Assembly: GCA_029224185.1 (NCBI GenBank)
Contig: CM055194.1
Span: 22,751,174 to 22,815,173, forward strand
Source of the DNA: Karalla daura
Lineage: Eukaryota; Chordata; Actinopteri; Chaetodontiformes; Leiognathidae
Direction: 5' to 3'
DNA: 64,000 bases
Numbering within the stretch: the stretch's first letter is position 1; each line of letters opens with the position of its first letter. The notes under the pieces were generated by a model. The model did no database searches. It was not told where the DNA came from and saw nothing but the letters and a program-made list of their open reading frames with translations. Positions 63,962-64,000 of the stretch are shown here, piece by piece. The position numbers were made by a program, and so were the translations under genes.

Positions 63962-64000
63962 TGCTTCAGTGGGTTTGCTAACAAACTGTTGGGTTACTTT

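Overview
The window is vertebrate nuclear DNA, almost certainly from a teleost fish. It holds five spliced, single-copy-type genes with GT/AG introns, separated by AT-rich intergenic DNA full of microsatellites and degenerate fish-type dispersed repeats (SINE/LINE tails ending in GGATGGA, MITE-like hairpins, a LINE reverse-transcriptase scrap). I saw no prokaryotic feature, CRISPR array, rRNA or convincing tRNA gene.

Layout. 1-2.8 kb is repeat-bearing 3' flank. 2.8-11.9 kb carries a complete three-coding-exon repulsive guidance molecule gene on the minus strand (440 aa, GPI-anchored BMP/neogenin ligand family). Its closest resemblance is RGMB, but divergence and neighbours suggest the fish paralogue rgmd. 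12.3-50 kb is a gene desert of about 37 kb, with a hairpin element, many purine/pyrimidine tracts and microsatellites, a nested LINE remnant and no exon I can defend. 50.4-53.9 kb is an 11-beta-hydroxysteroid dehydrogenase 1-like SDR gene (hsd11b1l, six exons, minus). It sits head to head with micos13 (54.3-55.8 kb, four exons, plus), a subunit of the mitochondrial MICOS complex; 436 bp separate the two start codons. micos13 converges on a spindlin-family histone reader (58.1-60.3 kb, four exons, minus) whose long 3' UTR reaches 56.3 kb. The window ends with a five-exon trypsin-fold serine protease (62.4-63.9 kb, minus) that matches PRSS57/neutrophil serine protease 4 in its specificity-pocket residues.

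The genes do not form one pathway; they are a syntenic block. HSD11B1L, MICOS13 and PRSS57 all map to human 19p13.3, so the right-hand part appears to be a teleost counterpart of that region. An RGM gene linked to this block fits a fourth RGM ohnologue lost from mammals. All exon chains were assembled by hand from splice signals and reading-frame continuity, and each chain closes in frame. I did not find a convincing novel system. The most useful leads are the RGM paralogue with its glycine-serine insertion, the PRSS57-type pocket, and several unusual repeat structures.
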